64,000 nt of DNA from an uncultured Verrucomicrobiota bacterium (GCA_903863295.1 CAIPBM010000002.1:1-64000), one strand, 5' to 3'. Shown: positions 32,906-43,142, counted from the stretch's first letter. The notes: generated from the letters alone by a model not told the origin. Program-made: numbers and translations.

Positions 32906-34441
32906 ATGAACTTAAAAAACAAAAGGCCCTTTCTCTCCCGGCTTTGTCTCGGCATTTTGCTGATGAGCCTGTATCCCCCCGTCACCGCAGAAACGTCCTC
33001 GGCGGCGACGACCGGACGATTTCAACCCGACTGGAATTCAATAACCTCCCAGTATCAGGTACCTGAATGGTACCGCGACGCGAAGTTTGGCATTTTTATT
33101 CATTGGGGGGTCTATGCCGTGCCTGCCTACCATGACGAGTGGTACCCTCGCTGGATGTATCTCGGCGACGCCAAGAACCGGGGGTTGGTCTTTGACCACC
33201 ATGTCGCTACTTATGGCCCCCAGGACAAATTCGGCTACAAGGATTTTATTCCCATGTTCAAGGCGGAGAAGTGGAATCCGCAAGCTTGGGCGCAACTCTT
33301 CAAGGATTCCGGCGCCCAATACATCGTGCCCGTCGCGGAGCATCACGACGGCTTCTCCATGTATGATAGCGCCATCAATCCGTGGAATTCAGTCCAAATG
33401 GGGCCCAAGCGGGATATCCTTGGGGAACTCGCCAAGGCCATACGCGCACAGGGACTCCACTTTGGGCTCTCCTCCCACCGCGCCGAGCATTGGTGGTTTT
33501 ATTCCGGTGGCCGACAATTTCCCAGTGATGTCCAGGATCCGCGCTACGCGAGTCTCTACGGTCCAGCCCAAACGGACCGCAAGAATCTTTCAACACCCGA
33601 GGGACAGGCCTTTCTCAAGGACTGGCTGGCCCGGAGCGATGAACTGGTCGATAAATATCAGCCGGAACTGGTCTATTTTGATGTCGTCGGGAGCTGGTCG
33701 CCCGATTTTCAACCCTATCTGGAACAATTTGCGGCGCACTATTACAACCAGGCGGATGCCCTGGGGCACGGCGTGGTCATTAATTATAAGTCCGGGATTA
33801 TGCCGCCCAAGGCAGGTGTCCTTGATTTTGAGCGGGACGTCTCGGATCAGGCCCGGCCGGACTGCTGGCAAACCGATACCTCGGTCGGACGCAAGTCATG
33901 GTCCTATATCAAGGACGAAGACTTCAAGTCGCCGAAGCAATTGATCAACGAGTTTGTCGATGTCGTCAGCAAAAACGGAAACTATCTCTTAAACATCGGG
34001 CCTCGCGCGGACGGGACGATTCCCGATGAACCGCGGAACATACTGCTTGGTTTTGGCGCGTGGCTCAAAATCAACGGTGAAGCGATTTATGGCAGTCGTC
34101 CCGCAGCCATCGCCGCTGAAGGCCCGACCCATCCGCAACCCAAGGGCCCCGGACGCGATTCGGTCGATGCTCCCTATACCTCAGCGGATTTCCGTTTCAC
34201 GCAAAAGAGTGGCGTTCTCTATGCAATAGCTCTTGGTTGGCCTGACCGTGGAACATGGACGATTCATGCTCTAGCGCAGGGTAATCGTGCTCTGGTTCAG
34301 GGTGAGATTCGTTCAGTGGATCTTCTCGGCTCCAAGGAGAAACTGGAATGGAAGCGCACCTCAGCTGGCTTGATCATTACCGCTCCTACGGCCAAGCCTT
34401 GTTCCTACGCTTACACTTTCCGCATTATCAGCCGATCTTGA
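32906..34441 (+). CDS. Secreted GH29 alpha-L-fucosidase 2
   Basis: Second fucosidase of the locus, 511 residues, only moderately similar to the first. Signal peptide in 1-28 (LSRLCLGILLMSLYPPVTA). Barrel entry VPEWYRDAKFGIFIHWGVYAVP at 52-73, VPVAEHHDGFSMY near 141-153, nucleophile Asp259 in ELVYFDVVG. NGNYLLNIGPRADGTIPDE (split near 355-373) marks the passage to the C-terminal beta-sandwich. The differing active-site loops from fucosidase 1 suggest a different linkage preference; this is inference. It is followed by a hairpin terminator at 34483-34508. Confidence 0.95.
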   Translation: MNLKNKRPFLSRLCLGILLMSLYPPVTAETSSAATTGRFQPDWNSITSQYQVPEWYRDAKFGIFIHWGVYAVPAYHDEWYPRWMYLGDAKNRGLVFDHHVATYGPQDKFGYKDFIPMFKAEKWNPQAWAQLFKDSGAQYIVPVAEHHDGFSMYDSAINPWNSVQMGPKRDILGELAKAIRAQGLHFGLSSHRAEHWWFYSGGRQFPSDVQDPRYASLYGPAQTDRKNLSTPEGQAFLKDWLARSDELVDKYQPELVYFDVVGSWSPDFQPYLEQFAAHYYNQADALGHGVVINYKSGIMPPKAGVLDFERDVSDQARPDCWQTDTSVGRKSWSYIKDEDFKSPKQLINEFVDVVSKNGNYLLNIGPRADGTIPDEPRNILLGFGAWLKINGEAIYGSRPAAIAAEGPTHPQPKGPGRDSVDAPYTSADFRFTQKSGVLYAIALGWPDRGTWTIHALAQGNRALVQGEIRSVDLLGSKEKLEWKRTSAGLIITAPTAKPCSYAYTFRIISRS

Positions 34442-34482
34442 TCCTCCCACATCGGGAACTCACGAAGCCGCTCTTGCGAGAG

Positions 34483-34508
34483 GAACCCTCATGAGGGGTT
34501 CTAATTTT
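34483..34508 (+). terminator. Putative terminator after fucosidase 2
   Basis: GAACCC/GGGTTC stem (34483-34488 with 34496-34501) followed by TAATTTT. It lies 42 bp after the fucosidase stop. Confidence 0.6.
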
Positions 34509-34644
34509 CGGAATTTCTCGTGCCATCTTCACATAAAAGCATGCTGCGGGGTTAACTAAGCGTAAGGCATACGCTAACCTAAATAAGGGGTCTTGAGAAA
34601 GACCGCATTGGGCTTTCTTCGCTTTATGTAAAAGCACTAAAAGC

Positions 34645-34684
34645 AAATGGCTCATTACCCTTCTATGGGGTAATGAGCCATTTT
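34645..34684. terminator. Strong bidirectional hairpin terminator
   Basis: A long near-perfect stem, AAATGGCTCATTACCC with its complement ending GAGCCATTT, loop about 7 nt, with T-rich flanks on both sides. It is placed to end the giant PEP-CTERM transcript arriving on the minus strand (stop at 34711) and any read-through from fucosidase 2 on the plus strand. Confidence 0.85.
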
Positions 34685-34710
34685 GTTTAACCGTTTCGGA
34701 TAACTCGAGC

Positions 34711-37700
34711 TTAGCTCAACTTGCTTTTGCGGCGCTGAATGATGACCAGCAGCGCAAATCCACACAGAATCATCGCCCAGGTGCTCGGCTCGGGAACCAC
34801 TTCGAGTTGACCGTTGTAGAGGAACAGTTGAGTGGAGTAGTTTTCCGCGAAGGCGGTTCCATTCAGGTTCAGATTGGTGACCCAACCGTTCTGGATCACA
34901 CCGCCAACCACACCACCCGTCGTTACCAATCCGGTGTAATCGCTGTTGCTGGAAGCAGAGATGAGCAGATAAGGCGTCAGATACTTCAGGTTCAAGCTGT
35001 TGTTACCCGTCAGATCCGTGACCGTGATGGTGTCACCGGTGGCGAATGCCAGTTCGCCCGCGGTATTACCCAAGACCGTCATGTAGCTCGAGTAGGTGCT
35101 GGGGTTCGTGAAGTCAAAGCTCGTCGAATTCGGAGTTCCCCCTGCACCGAGGTAGAACGTCAGAGTCGCATTGCCCAAACTGGCATCGAGGATCGTTCCG
35201 GCTGCCACCCGGTTATCAAGGGTCAACCCAGAACCAGCGACGGTCGTCGGACTGACGGCTGCCTGGATTCCACCCGAAATCACCGCACCACCGTTGGCCA
35301 CACTGATACCGGCACCCGACGTTGTCGGACGAATGACACCGGAACCGCCCAGCGTTGCACCACTTGCAACCGAGATGGCTCCGACACCCGTCGCAGAGCT
35401 CGTGCCGGCGACACCACCGTTGGCATAGAGGGTTCCGTTTGTAACCGTCGTACCGCCACTGTAAGTGCTGGCTGCGCTCAGGGCTGTAGAACCCGTACCC
35501 TGTTGGGTGACCGAACCCGTTCCCGAGATGGAATTGCTTTCGGTCAACGCATCGCTGCGGTTGTAGATCAATGATCCATTGTTGGTCACGCCACCAGAAC
35601 CGAGGTTACCGGATGTGCCGCCATTACCAACCTGAACCGTTCCCGCGATGGTGGTTCCACCCGTGTAGGTATTGGCACCGGCAAGAATCAGCTTACCCAA
35701 GCCGGTCTGATTGATCGCACCATTCACGATGACCGGATCGATTTCCACGGAAGTTCCGCTATAGGCGACATTAATGTTTTGTGTGATACCACCCAAGTCA
35801 AGTTGACCCGAACCGGCAATCTTGGCGGCGCCCGCGCCCGTCAATCCTGCAATACCAGAACCCGTAGCCGTGCTGATACCGGTCGTTCCACTCGTGCTCA
35901 GGGCGAGCTTGCCTCCTGTGTTGACCGTCAAGGCCGTATAGGCCGTGGTTCCAGAGAAGGTGAGGCCATTGGTGCCACCACCCACGGTTAGCACGCCAGG
36001 AGAGTTCACCGAGTTCGTACCACCCGAGATATCGAGTGAACCGAAGCTGGTCGAACCCGTGATCGTGTTCGTTCCTGCAGTCCAAGTAGGATCCGTAATC
36101 GTTACATTACCTGAACCGTAGAGAACCGTGCCGCCATTGTTGATCAAGTCGAGCAAGGTCTGGTTCAAGCCGTTGAAGTCCAAGGTGCCGGAGGTAACCG
36201 TAACCGTTGCACCGGAGTTGATCTGATCGCTGCCCAGCAATTTCAGTGTACCGCCGCTGACCGCCACATCACCGTAACCGGTGGTGAAACCCGAACCTCC
36301 GCTGCCATTCAGGTCGAGTTCGCCACCACTCACCGTCGTCAGTTCGGTGTAAGTGCTGTTCGCGTTACTGAAGTTGACCAAGCCGCCATTGACGACGATA
36401 CCACCAGTGCTGGTGGCACTATCGACGATCGTGCCGGTAACATTGATAGTTCCATTGCCGCTGAGATTATTGAACGTCAGCACATGGTCGGTCGGGGAAC
36501 CGCTGTTATCGGAGGCCGTGATCGTTCCCGACAAGGTCAGGGTCGTTGAGCCAGCAGCCGCGATGGTTGCAGTATTGTTATAGGCGTAGATCGAGCCAGA
36601 GAGGGTGTTCGAACCTGTCGTATTGTAAATGCCACCAACAGAGGAGACGCCCGCACCATTCAGGTAGATGGTATTGCCCAGGCTAAGCCCGCTACCATCA
36701 ACTTGGAGGGTTGCACCATTGTTGACCGTCGTCACCGCACTGGTGCTGGAGTTCAGCGCGCCGTTGCTCTGGACTTTCAAGGTACCAGCGGAAACCAAGG
36801 TTGCGCCGGTGTAGGTATTCGTACCCGCCAGAGTCGTCGTGCCGCTGCTGCCTTGCGTGAAGGTCTTGCCGCTGCCGCCAATCACACCCGTTGATGTTTC
36901 GGAGAGGCTACCCGTGCCGCTGGTCGAAACATTGGAACCGGTGATTGAACCCGTCAGGCTGAGGATACCCGCGCTGACGGAAGTTGCACCCGTGTAGGTG
37001 TTGGAACCTGCGAGAACCGAGGTACCGCTGCTGCCTTGCGTGAAGGACGCTGAGCTATTGATCGAACCAGTGGATGTTTCCGAAACAATACCGCTTCCAC
37101 TCGTGGTCACGCTGGGCGTGCCCGTCAATGAACCTGTCAGGCTCAACGTACCATTGCTCACGACCGTTGCTCCACCATAGGTGTTCGCGACGTTCAGGAC
37201 CGTCGTGCCTGAGCCAATCTGGGAGAATCCGCCTGCACCCGTCAAGGCACCGGCTGTACCAGCACCCTTGAAGGTCGAGCCTTGGGTAACCGTACCGCTT
37301 TCGTTAATGACCAGGTTACCCGTGTTCGTGATCGCGCTGTTCACTAGCGATCCCGTTGAACCGCCGTTACCGAGTTGGAGGGTACCGCCGGAAGCGATCG
37401 TCGTTGCACCGGAGTAGGTGTCGGCGCCCGTCAGGATCAAAACGCCCGGGCCCGTATAGCTCAAGCTCTTGCCCGCACCGCTGATCGTGCCACCGAGGGT
37501 CAAGGTGTTGCTTGTTCCCGTGCTTACCGTCACATTCAGGTTGCTATTCAAGGCCAGGGGAGCATCAATCTCGTTCGCCGTGCCTGCCTTGCTGGTATCG
37601 GTGATGTAAGCCGCGGTGCTGTTGCCGGTATTGTCGAAGGTAATCGTGCCGCCACTCGTCGAGCCAATCGTATAGTTGTTCGAGTTGGTCGTGTTATTGA

Positions 37701-40700
37701 AGTAGATGCCTTGGACACTCCGGTTGTTGGTCAGGCTAACCGCGATGGCATTGCCCGTTCCAACACTGCTGTCCAAGCCGAACTGGGCCAGAGAGCCGAG
37801 ATTGCCCGAAGCAGAACCGGGATCAAACACCGACCAGTTGGACGCACTATCCCAGGCTGAACTTGCCGCACCGTTGAAGGTATTCGTGGTCGATGTATAA
37901 GTCAGGGTTGCGGCACCAGTCGCCGTTCCGGTTCCCGCCGAGTAGCCTAACAACAATCCAGTCAAACCGTTACCGTTCGAGAGAACGTAGAATCCGTTGG
38001 TGAATCCACCCGCGGTTTGTCCCGTCTGGAACTGCGTCGTTCCACCTGTATTGAATGAGCCAGAGAGGCTGCCGACCGACTTCGTGGTCACACCCGTGTT
38101 CAGGAAGGTAAAGACATTACCTGTGGTAGGGACAAAACTATTGATAAAGTTTAAGGTAAGATTGCCACCAATAGCGGCCGTTGCGCCAACAGCGAGGTAG
38201 TCATAGCTGGCACTCAGCGCTGTATTTTGGAAGCTCGTCGCTTGATTTACACCACCGATGTCGATGGCCAAGGTGCCATTGGATCCCTGGGAGTAAGAAG
38301 CAGCGCTTCCACTGATCGTCGTCTTACCTGCGGTACCAATGTCACCAGGAGCAAGCGTGGTTCCATTGGCACCATTATTGGTTACCGTGGTTGATGTGAT
38401 GCTGCTACCGCTGCCATTCCAATTCGCACCAGGAGTGATGGTAGCGGCGGTAAGCTGTCCACCCGTCCAGTTGAACCCGTTGCTGAGTGATCCAGTGCCC
38501 GTACCGGTCGTCGCCACCGCAGTACCGGCAGTCACACCCGAGCCCGAGGAGAGCGTGATCGTGGTACCACTGATATTTGTGATGGTGGTTCCAGTGGGAA
38601 TGTTAGAATTGCCGGAAAGAGTCTGGCCAATGGCCAAGCCAGCAGCGCTAGCGACCGTCGCCGTTGCGCTGCCAGCGGTCGTCGTGAAATTGGCCGAGGA
38701 CGTACCGGACTGGGTCGAGCCGGAACCCACATTAGAGGAAACGATCAACTTACCTCCCGAAAGATTGACCGTGTTATTGATCGTGGTTCCAACAGCCGTG
38801 TTGGCCGTCGAAGCTTGGACGCCAACGATCAGGTTGCCCGTGTCATTGACCGTACCCGAGCTAATGTTGAGCTGGTTATTCATGTAGCCCGAGCTTCCCG
38901 TGACGGTCTGTCCAACGCCAATGGAAGCAGCCGCATTGAGTGTACCTCCGTTGACGACCACCTTATTGGTTTCCGCTGTGGCCGACGTCCAATCCGAAGT
39001 TCCGCCAATGGCGATGAAACCCGCCGTCTGGTTGAAAGTGCCGCCCGACCCGACGGTAATCGAATTGGTGTAGGCCGTACTGCCAACCGTCGCCAACTGC
39101 AAACCTAGAGTGGTATTCGCGCCCACCGTAACGGTCGAGCCCGATCCACCGCCGCTATTATCGACCGAGACAACCAAGGGGCTGATGTAGGTCGAATTAT
39201 GTCCTTCACTCAAGCCCGTGGACGAGGTCAGCGAACCGTTGGTCACCGCCCAAGTGCCGTGGAGATAGCCACCATTCGACGTCAAGGACACCGCCGAGCC
39301 GTTCTGGATCGTCGCCGTACCGACAAAACCGGTACCACTATTATTTTGGCCCGCCTGGCCAATCGTGAACGTACCTCCATTGAACGTGACATTGGCACCA
39401 TTTCCCGCCTGACCATCGTTATACCCAAAGTAAGTGAACGCCGTCGAACCACCACCCGCCACCTGCAGGGTTGCGGTTGCCGTTCCCGTCGTGTTGGAAG
39501 GATGGAAATAAGCGAAGGAACTGCCGTTGGCCAGCGTCAGGTTAAGCGCGGTTGCAGATGTATCCGCATCATTAAAGCCGCCGCTATTACTGGAGCCGCT
39601 GATCGTGCCAACCGTAATGGAACCAGTGGTTCCAGCAAAATTCAACTGACCATTGTTGGTCACCGCGCCAACCGAAGAACCGGTATTCAGCAGTGCAACA
39701 CCGCTGATCACATTAGGGGCGTTATTGACGTTGATGGACTGTGGCGCCGTGCCGCCCGCGATGGTAAGCGTACCGCTGACCGTGCCGTTGTTCGTGAAGT
39801 TGGTCGTCGTCGTGTTCACCGCCTGATTGACGGTCACATTGCCACCGATCGTACCACTGTTGGTCGCACTGCCGCCCGCGTTGATAGTGACATTGCCACC
39901 CACTGAACCGCCCACGGCCGTGGTGAGCGCACCACCCGCATTCACCGTCACTGCCGAGCCAGAATTGAGACTGCCGGTAGCGCCGATGGCGAGAGTACCG
40001 CCCGCGACCGTGGTTGCGCCCGTGTAGCTGTTAGCGCCGTTGAGGGTCAGCGTGCCGCCGCTGCCGCCCAGGCTGAGTGACGTCGCGTTATTGGTGGTTG
40101 CCCCGGTTCCATCGGAGATGATGGAACCGATGGTCAGCGGCTTGCCGTTAAGATAAACCCACAATTCACCGCCGGAGGTGGTCGTATTGCCGACCTCTAG
40201 AGTGCCGCCGGAGATGGCGCCGCTGGTCGCAGGCGAACCAACCAGGATACCGCCCGAAGTGATATAATTGGTCCCAGTAAGATTGACCGCGTACGACGTA
40301 CCGCTGTTGGCGAACCGCAAGCTGTTGGTGGTAACATTACTGAAAGCCGTACCATTCGTTGATCCGACGCTCGTGTTGTTACCGGGTGCCCAGGTGCTTG
40401 TCGTGTAACTAGGAGCGGCAATCGCCGTACCCGCACCTGCCGTGACGAAATCGTTGCCGGAGAGAACCGCGCCGACAAGCAGACCACCGGAAACCGAACT
40501 TCCGCCCGCAGCCGTAGGAGCCGTCGCAAAGTTGATATTCGTCAGATTGGTCGGATCAAGGTTGACAAAGCCGCCCGCACCGCGGATGTAGCCCGCACCG
40601 CTCGCACCCGTGAAGGTGAGCGTCGATTTGTTGGTACCGCTAACACCGTTGATCGTGTCATTACTACCACCTGTGATCGTGAGCGAGCTTAAGGTCTGGC

Positions 40701-41829
40701 TATTGCCGCCCGTTGTGTTCGCTGATCCCAGGAGCGTAAAGGTACCACTATCGCTGGTCGCGCCGCTCGATCCATAACCACCCAATGTCAAGGTCGCCGC
40801 CGTGTTGATGCGGTTGCTCAATCCCGTGGTGGCATCACCAATCTTGAGAGTGCCGCCGCCGTTAGCCGCCACCGCCGTGGTTCCGGAGAGCTTACCGCTG
40901 GCACCGTTCACCGCAATCGTGCCACCGAGGGAAGTCTGACCGTAATTGGTGTTTCCCGTGATCAATCCGCCACTGGCCGTGACGTTACCCGTGTTGGTAT
41001 TGTTTGCCGTCAACTGCCAGGTCTGGCCCGTTGAAACGAGGGAGATCGCTCCACCCGTGCCATCCGAGATAACGCCGTTAATCGTATTCACCGATACGTT
41101 ATTAGCAGTAGTACCGTTGGCGCCACCGGTCGCCAAATAGAGGGTAGTACCGGCGCTGTTACCGCCAGCGTTGCTATTGGTGATTGTACCATTGATCGTC
41201 AGATCGCCCGTCACGCCCGCCGTCGGCGTTGTGGAGTAGGTTGAAGTCGCAAAGGTGTAGGTGGCACCCTCGAACACCAGCGGCGCGCTGATCGTCTGAA
41301 GCTGACTTCCCGTCACCGTCATACTATTAGTGATGTTGCCGCCGTTGCTGAGAAGGAGCGAACTGCCGCCCGTCGTGCCAATCGTGTAGGCCGAGTTGGT
41401 GCCGCTAAAAACAATCGAACCAATATTGAGATTGGAAGAAAGCGTCACCGCCGTGTTGGAGCTAGTTGAGCTGAAGGTCGCGACATCCGAGCTGTTTGTT
41501 GCGGAAGTCGAACCCGGATAAGTCGCCGCGCCCGTGCTCCAATTAGTAACGCCGGTCGTTGTGATCCATGCGGCGCTGGAACCACCGGTCCAGGTAGCCG
41601 AGGCCGCTTCCGCCTTTCCGCCCGCCAGCGCGAGTGCGCAGGCGACCGTAAGGACAGCCGCTCGCTGGACGAAGGACGAACGGAAAATCGAAGAGCCAGT
41701 AGCGATGAAGGCGGAAGGCAGGTTGGTCATGGTGGAGGTAGGGTTGATTTTTGAACTGGAAAAGGCAGGTGCGGAAAATGAAGTGGAAAAAAAGCGGTCG
41801 CGCAGGGAAGCAACAAGGGATTGATTCAT
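34711..41829 (-). CDS. Giant surface protein of autotransporter-associated beta-strand repeats with PEP-CTERM anchor
   Basis: 2372 residues, very rich in Gly, Ser, Thr and Asn and almost free of Cys. The N terminus has an unusually long leader with a hydrophobic segment around 58-70 and AEA cleavage site near 76; ATG 41730 would shorten it by 33 residues. The body carries many autotransporter-associated beta-strand repeats of the form GTLTLNGANSYTGATTVAGG and GANTYTGGTTIAGTVQVGNGG, expected to form a long parallel beta-helix. There is no outer-membrane beta-barrel at the end; instead EVVPEPSTWAMILCGFALL followed by RRKSK is a complete PEP-CTERM sorting signal. It should be cleaved by an exosortase and handed to the cell surface or matrix; no exosortase gene is in the window. 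Confidence 0.93.
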   Translation of the reverse strand: MNQSLVASLRDRFFSTSFSAPAFSSSKINPTSTMTNLPSAFIATGSSIFRSSFVQRAAVLTVACALALAGGKAEAASATWTGGSSAAWITTTGVTNWSTGAATYPGSTSATNSSDVATFSSTSSNTAVTLSSNLNIGSIVFSGTNSAYTIGTTGGSSLLLSNGGNITNSMTVTGSQLQTISAPLVFEGATYTFATSTYSTTPTAGVTGDLTINGTITNSNAGGNSAGTTLYLATGGANGTTANNVSVNTINGVISDGTGGAISLVSTGQTWQLTANNTNTGNVTASGGLITGNTNYGQTSLGGTIAVNGASGKLSGTTAVAANGGGTLKIGDATTGLSNRINTAATLTLGGYGSSGATSDSGTFTLLGSANTTGGNSQTLSSLTITGGSNDTINGVSGTNKSTLTFTGASGAGYIRGAGGFVNLDPTNLTNINFATAPTAAGGSSVSGGLLVGAVLSGNDFVTAGAGTAIAAPSYTTSTWAPGNNTSVGSTNGTAFSNVTTNSLRFANSGTSYAVNLTGTNYITSGGILVGSPATSGAISGGTLEVGNTTTSGGELWVYLNGKPLTIGSIISDGTGATTNNATSLSLGGSGGTLTLNGANSYTGATTVAGGTLAIGATGSLNSGSAVTVNAGGALTTAVGGSVGGNVTINAGGSATNSGTIGGNVTVNQAVNTTTTNFTNNGTVSGTLTIAGGTAPQSINVNNAPNVISGVALLNTGSSVGAVTNNGQLNFAGTTGSITVGTISGSSNSGGFNDADTSATALNLTLANGSSFAYFHPSNTTGTATATLQVAGGGSTAFTYFGYNDGQAGNGANVTFNGGTFTIGQAGQNNSGTGFVGTATIQNGSAVSLTSNGGYLHGTWAVTNGSLTSSTGLSEGHNSTYISPLVVSVDNSGGGSGSTVTVGANTTLGLQLATVGSTAYTNSITVGSGGTFNQTAGFIAIGGTSDWTSATAETNKVVVNGGTLNAAASIGVGQTVTGSSGYMNNQLNISSGTVNDTGNLIVGVQASTANTAVGTTINNTVNLSGGKLIVSSNVGSGSTQSGTSSANFTTTAGSATATVASAAGLAIGQTLSGNSNIPTGTTITNISGTTITLSSGSGVTAGTAVATTGTGTGSLSNGFNWTGGQLTAATITPGANWNGSGSSITSTTVTNNGANGTTLAPGDIGTAGKTTISGSAASYSQGSNGTLAIDIGGVNQATSFQNTALSASYDYLAVGATAAIGGNLTLNFINSFVPTTGNVFTFLNTGVTTKSVGSLSGSFNTGGTTQFQTGQTAGGFTNGFYVLSNGNGLTGLLLGYSAGTGTATGAATLTYTSTTNTFNGAASSAWDSASNWSVFDPGSASGNLGSLAQFGLDSSVGTGNAIAVSLTNNRSVQGIYFNNTTNSNNYTIGSTSGGTITFDNTGNSTAAYITDTSKAGTANEIDAPLALNSNLNVTVSTGTSNTLTLGGTISGAGKSLSYTGPGVLILTGADTYSGATTIASGGTLQLGNGGSTGSLVNSAITNTGNLVINESGTVTQGSTFKGAGTAGALTGAGGFSQIGSGTTVLNVANTYGGATVVSNGTLSLTGSLTGTPSVTTSGSGIVSETSTGSINSSASFTQGSSGTSVLAGSNTYTGATSVSAGILSLTGSITGSNVSTSGTGSLSETSTGVIGGSGKTFTQGSSGTTTLAGTNTYTGATLVSAGTLKVQSNGALNSSTSAVTTVNNGATLQVDGSGLSLGNTIYLNGAGVSSVGGIYNTTGSNTLSGSIYAYNNTATIAAAGSTTLTLSGTITASDNSGSPTDHVLTFNNLSGNGTINVTGTIVDSATSTGGIVVNGGLVNFSNANSTYTELTTVSGGELDLNGSGGSGFTTGYGDVAVSGGTLKLLGSDQINSGATVTVTSGTLDFNGLNQTLLDLINNGGTVLYGSGNVTITDPTWTAGTNTITGSTSFGSLDISGGTNSVNSPGVLTVGGGTNGLTFSGTTAYTALTVNTGGKLALSTSGTTGISTATGSGIAGLTGAGAAKIAGSGQLDLGGITQNINVAYSGTSVEIDPVIVNGAINQTGLGKLILAGANTYTGGTTIAGTVQVGNGGTSGNLGSGGVTNNGSLIYNRSDALTESNSISGTGSVTQQGTGSTALSAASTYSGGTTVTNGTLYANGGVAGTSSATGVGAISVASGATLGGSGVIRPTTSGAGISVANGGAVISGGIQAAVSPTTVAGSGLTLDNRVAAGTILDASLGNATLTFYLGAGGTPNSTSFDFTNPSTYSSYMTVLGNTAGELAFATGDTITVTDLTGNNSLNLKYLTPYLLISASSNSDYTGLVTTGGVVGGVIQNGWVTNLNLNGTAFAENYSTQLFLYNGQLEVVPEPSTWAMILCGFALLVIIQRRKSKLS

Positions 41830-42624
41830 AATTTTTTCGGGAAGAATCGAGTTTAGGCTGAAATTTTTTGACTTGGTGCTTGGGCGGTAATTGAAGTTAT
41901 CTCACTCTGAAACGAAAGGAATTCAGGGCCAACATACCTATTAGATTCCCAAATCCGTGACATCATTACAAGAAAAAAATGTCATAAAATAAAGGCATGT
42001 ATTGCAATAAATGTTTTCAGGTGTGAAAACTAACCTGTCTCTCCCCCGATTGCTTGAAATTGGAAACCACTCTCTTTGGATCACAAAACTAAACATTATG
42101 TAGCATAATTCTGAATATGGCAATTGCAACTAAAAATCTTTCCGCCAATCCTGACTCCACCCCAAATCAAAATCCCGCCATTTTCTGTCTTGCATCTGTT
42201 TTATTATGACATACTTATACGAACCGCCGTCCGAAGCTATATTTGCCCAACATAATCCCTTCCTAAATAAATCTGAGCATAGAGAGGAGCCTTCGAAAAT
42301 AATTCGAAACGATCATTTGGATTAAGAAATCTCCAGGAACAAGATGCTAAATGAGCCTTACCGCAAATAGCTTAAGTCCCTAATAAAATCCCTCGATCCG
42401 CATGAAGTGTGAAGCTCTCGATCACTGAAAAAATAGCGCCTTTGACTCATTTAAATCATTTTCCTGCAATAGTTGCATAACTGGTTCCTCTCACTCTCGT
42501 TGCCCTATACGCATCCTCTGCAGCGGGAGAGACGTTAGTCCTGCGAGCGCAGACCAGTCCCGTCCGGACCCGCGAATTCTTCCTGCTGGAGTTGTCGATC
42601 AACTCCTGCTACGCTAATCGAGCG
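41830..42624. other. Gene-free AT-rich interval
   Basis: About 790 bp between two divergent exported-protein genes with no credible coding frame. It must hold the promoters for both. The one clear element is an inverted repeat GTTTTCA-ggtg-TGAAAAC at 42013-42030. No tRNA, riboswitch or repeat family was recognised. Confidence 0.6.
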
Positions 42625-43134
42625 ATGAGAAAACCTCTGATGGGATTCGTCTTCGTTCTGCTGGCCGGTGCCCTTCAGGCGCAGGCGGGCGTCAGTGTTC
42701 ATATTAATATTGGTGGCTACGGGTGTGGTTACCAGGGCGGCTACTGCGGACGGGGGTATTCCGCGTGCTATGCACCTCGTTATTGCTCGCCCTTTGCCTA
42801 TGGAGGCTTTGGTTACGCCTACCCCAGCACTTATTTCTATGGTGCCAGTTACCCGGTCTATGCTTCTTATCCGGTGGAAACCTATGCCCCGACTCTGCCC
42901 CCTCCCGTCCCTGCTCCGGCACCAACACCGGTGACTACTGCCGCACCTGCCCAGGTGCAACAAGTCGCCTCCAGTTCGACCGCGAATCAGGTTCCTTACG
43001 GCTTTGATCTGGGCACGAAGCTGATCAAATCACCCTGGAGCGGCTTTGTCATTAATGGGGCCAACAAGGCTCCCGAGCAGATCGTTTTCGACGCGAATAC
43101 GGGGCAGGCCTTTCGCATTCCCCCTTCATCCTGA
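42625..43134 (+). CDS. Exported Gly/Tyr-rich protein
   Basis: 169 residues from ATG 42625, chosen because MRKPLMGFVFVLLAGALQAQ is a clean signal peptide; the frame is open from 42592. Residues about 25-80 are Gly/Tyr/Cys-rich (GGYGCGYQGGYCGRGYS), followed by a Pro/Ala linker (about 92-120) and a short conserved-looking tail, YGFDLGTKLIKSPWSGF to QAFRIP, near 130-166. The tail resembles ends of other small verrucomicrobial exported proteins, but I cannot name a family. Four cysteines in the Gly/Tyr part may cross-link. Possibly a surface-layer or matrix component. Confidence 0.75.
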   Translation: MRKPLMGFVFVLLAGALQAQAGVSVHINIGGYGCGYQGGYCGRGYSACYAPRYCSPFAYGGFGYAYPSTYFYGASYPVYASYPVETYAPTLPPPVPAPAPTPVTTAAPAQVQQVASSSTANQVPYGFDLGTKLIKSPWSGFVINGANKAPEQIVFDANTGQAFRIPPSS

Positions 43135-43142
43135 CGATACGC

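Noticed and set aside
34711-34800. Type V autotransporter barrel at the end of the giant protein
   Set aside because: The C terminus is a PEP-CTERM motif with a single hydrophobic helix and basic tail, not a beta-barrel.
36781-37450. Possible CRISPR-like periodic repeats
   Set aside because: The periodicity encodes autotransporter-associated beta-strand repeats in a continuous reading frame; there are no constant repeats with unique spacers.
34807-40027. Several plus-strand open frames inside the giant PEP-CTERM gene
   Set aside because: They mirror the low-complexity Gly/Ser/Thr repeats on the other strand and have repetitive, non-domain-like products.
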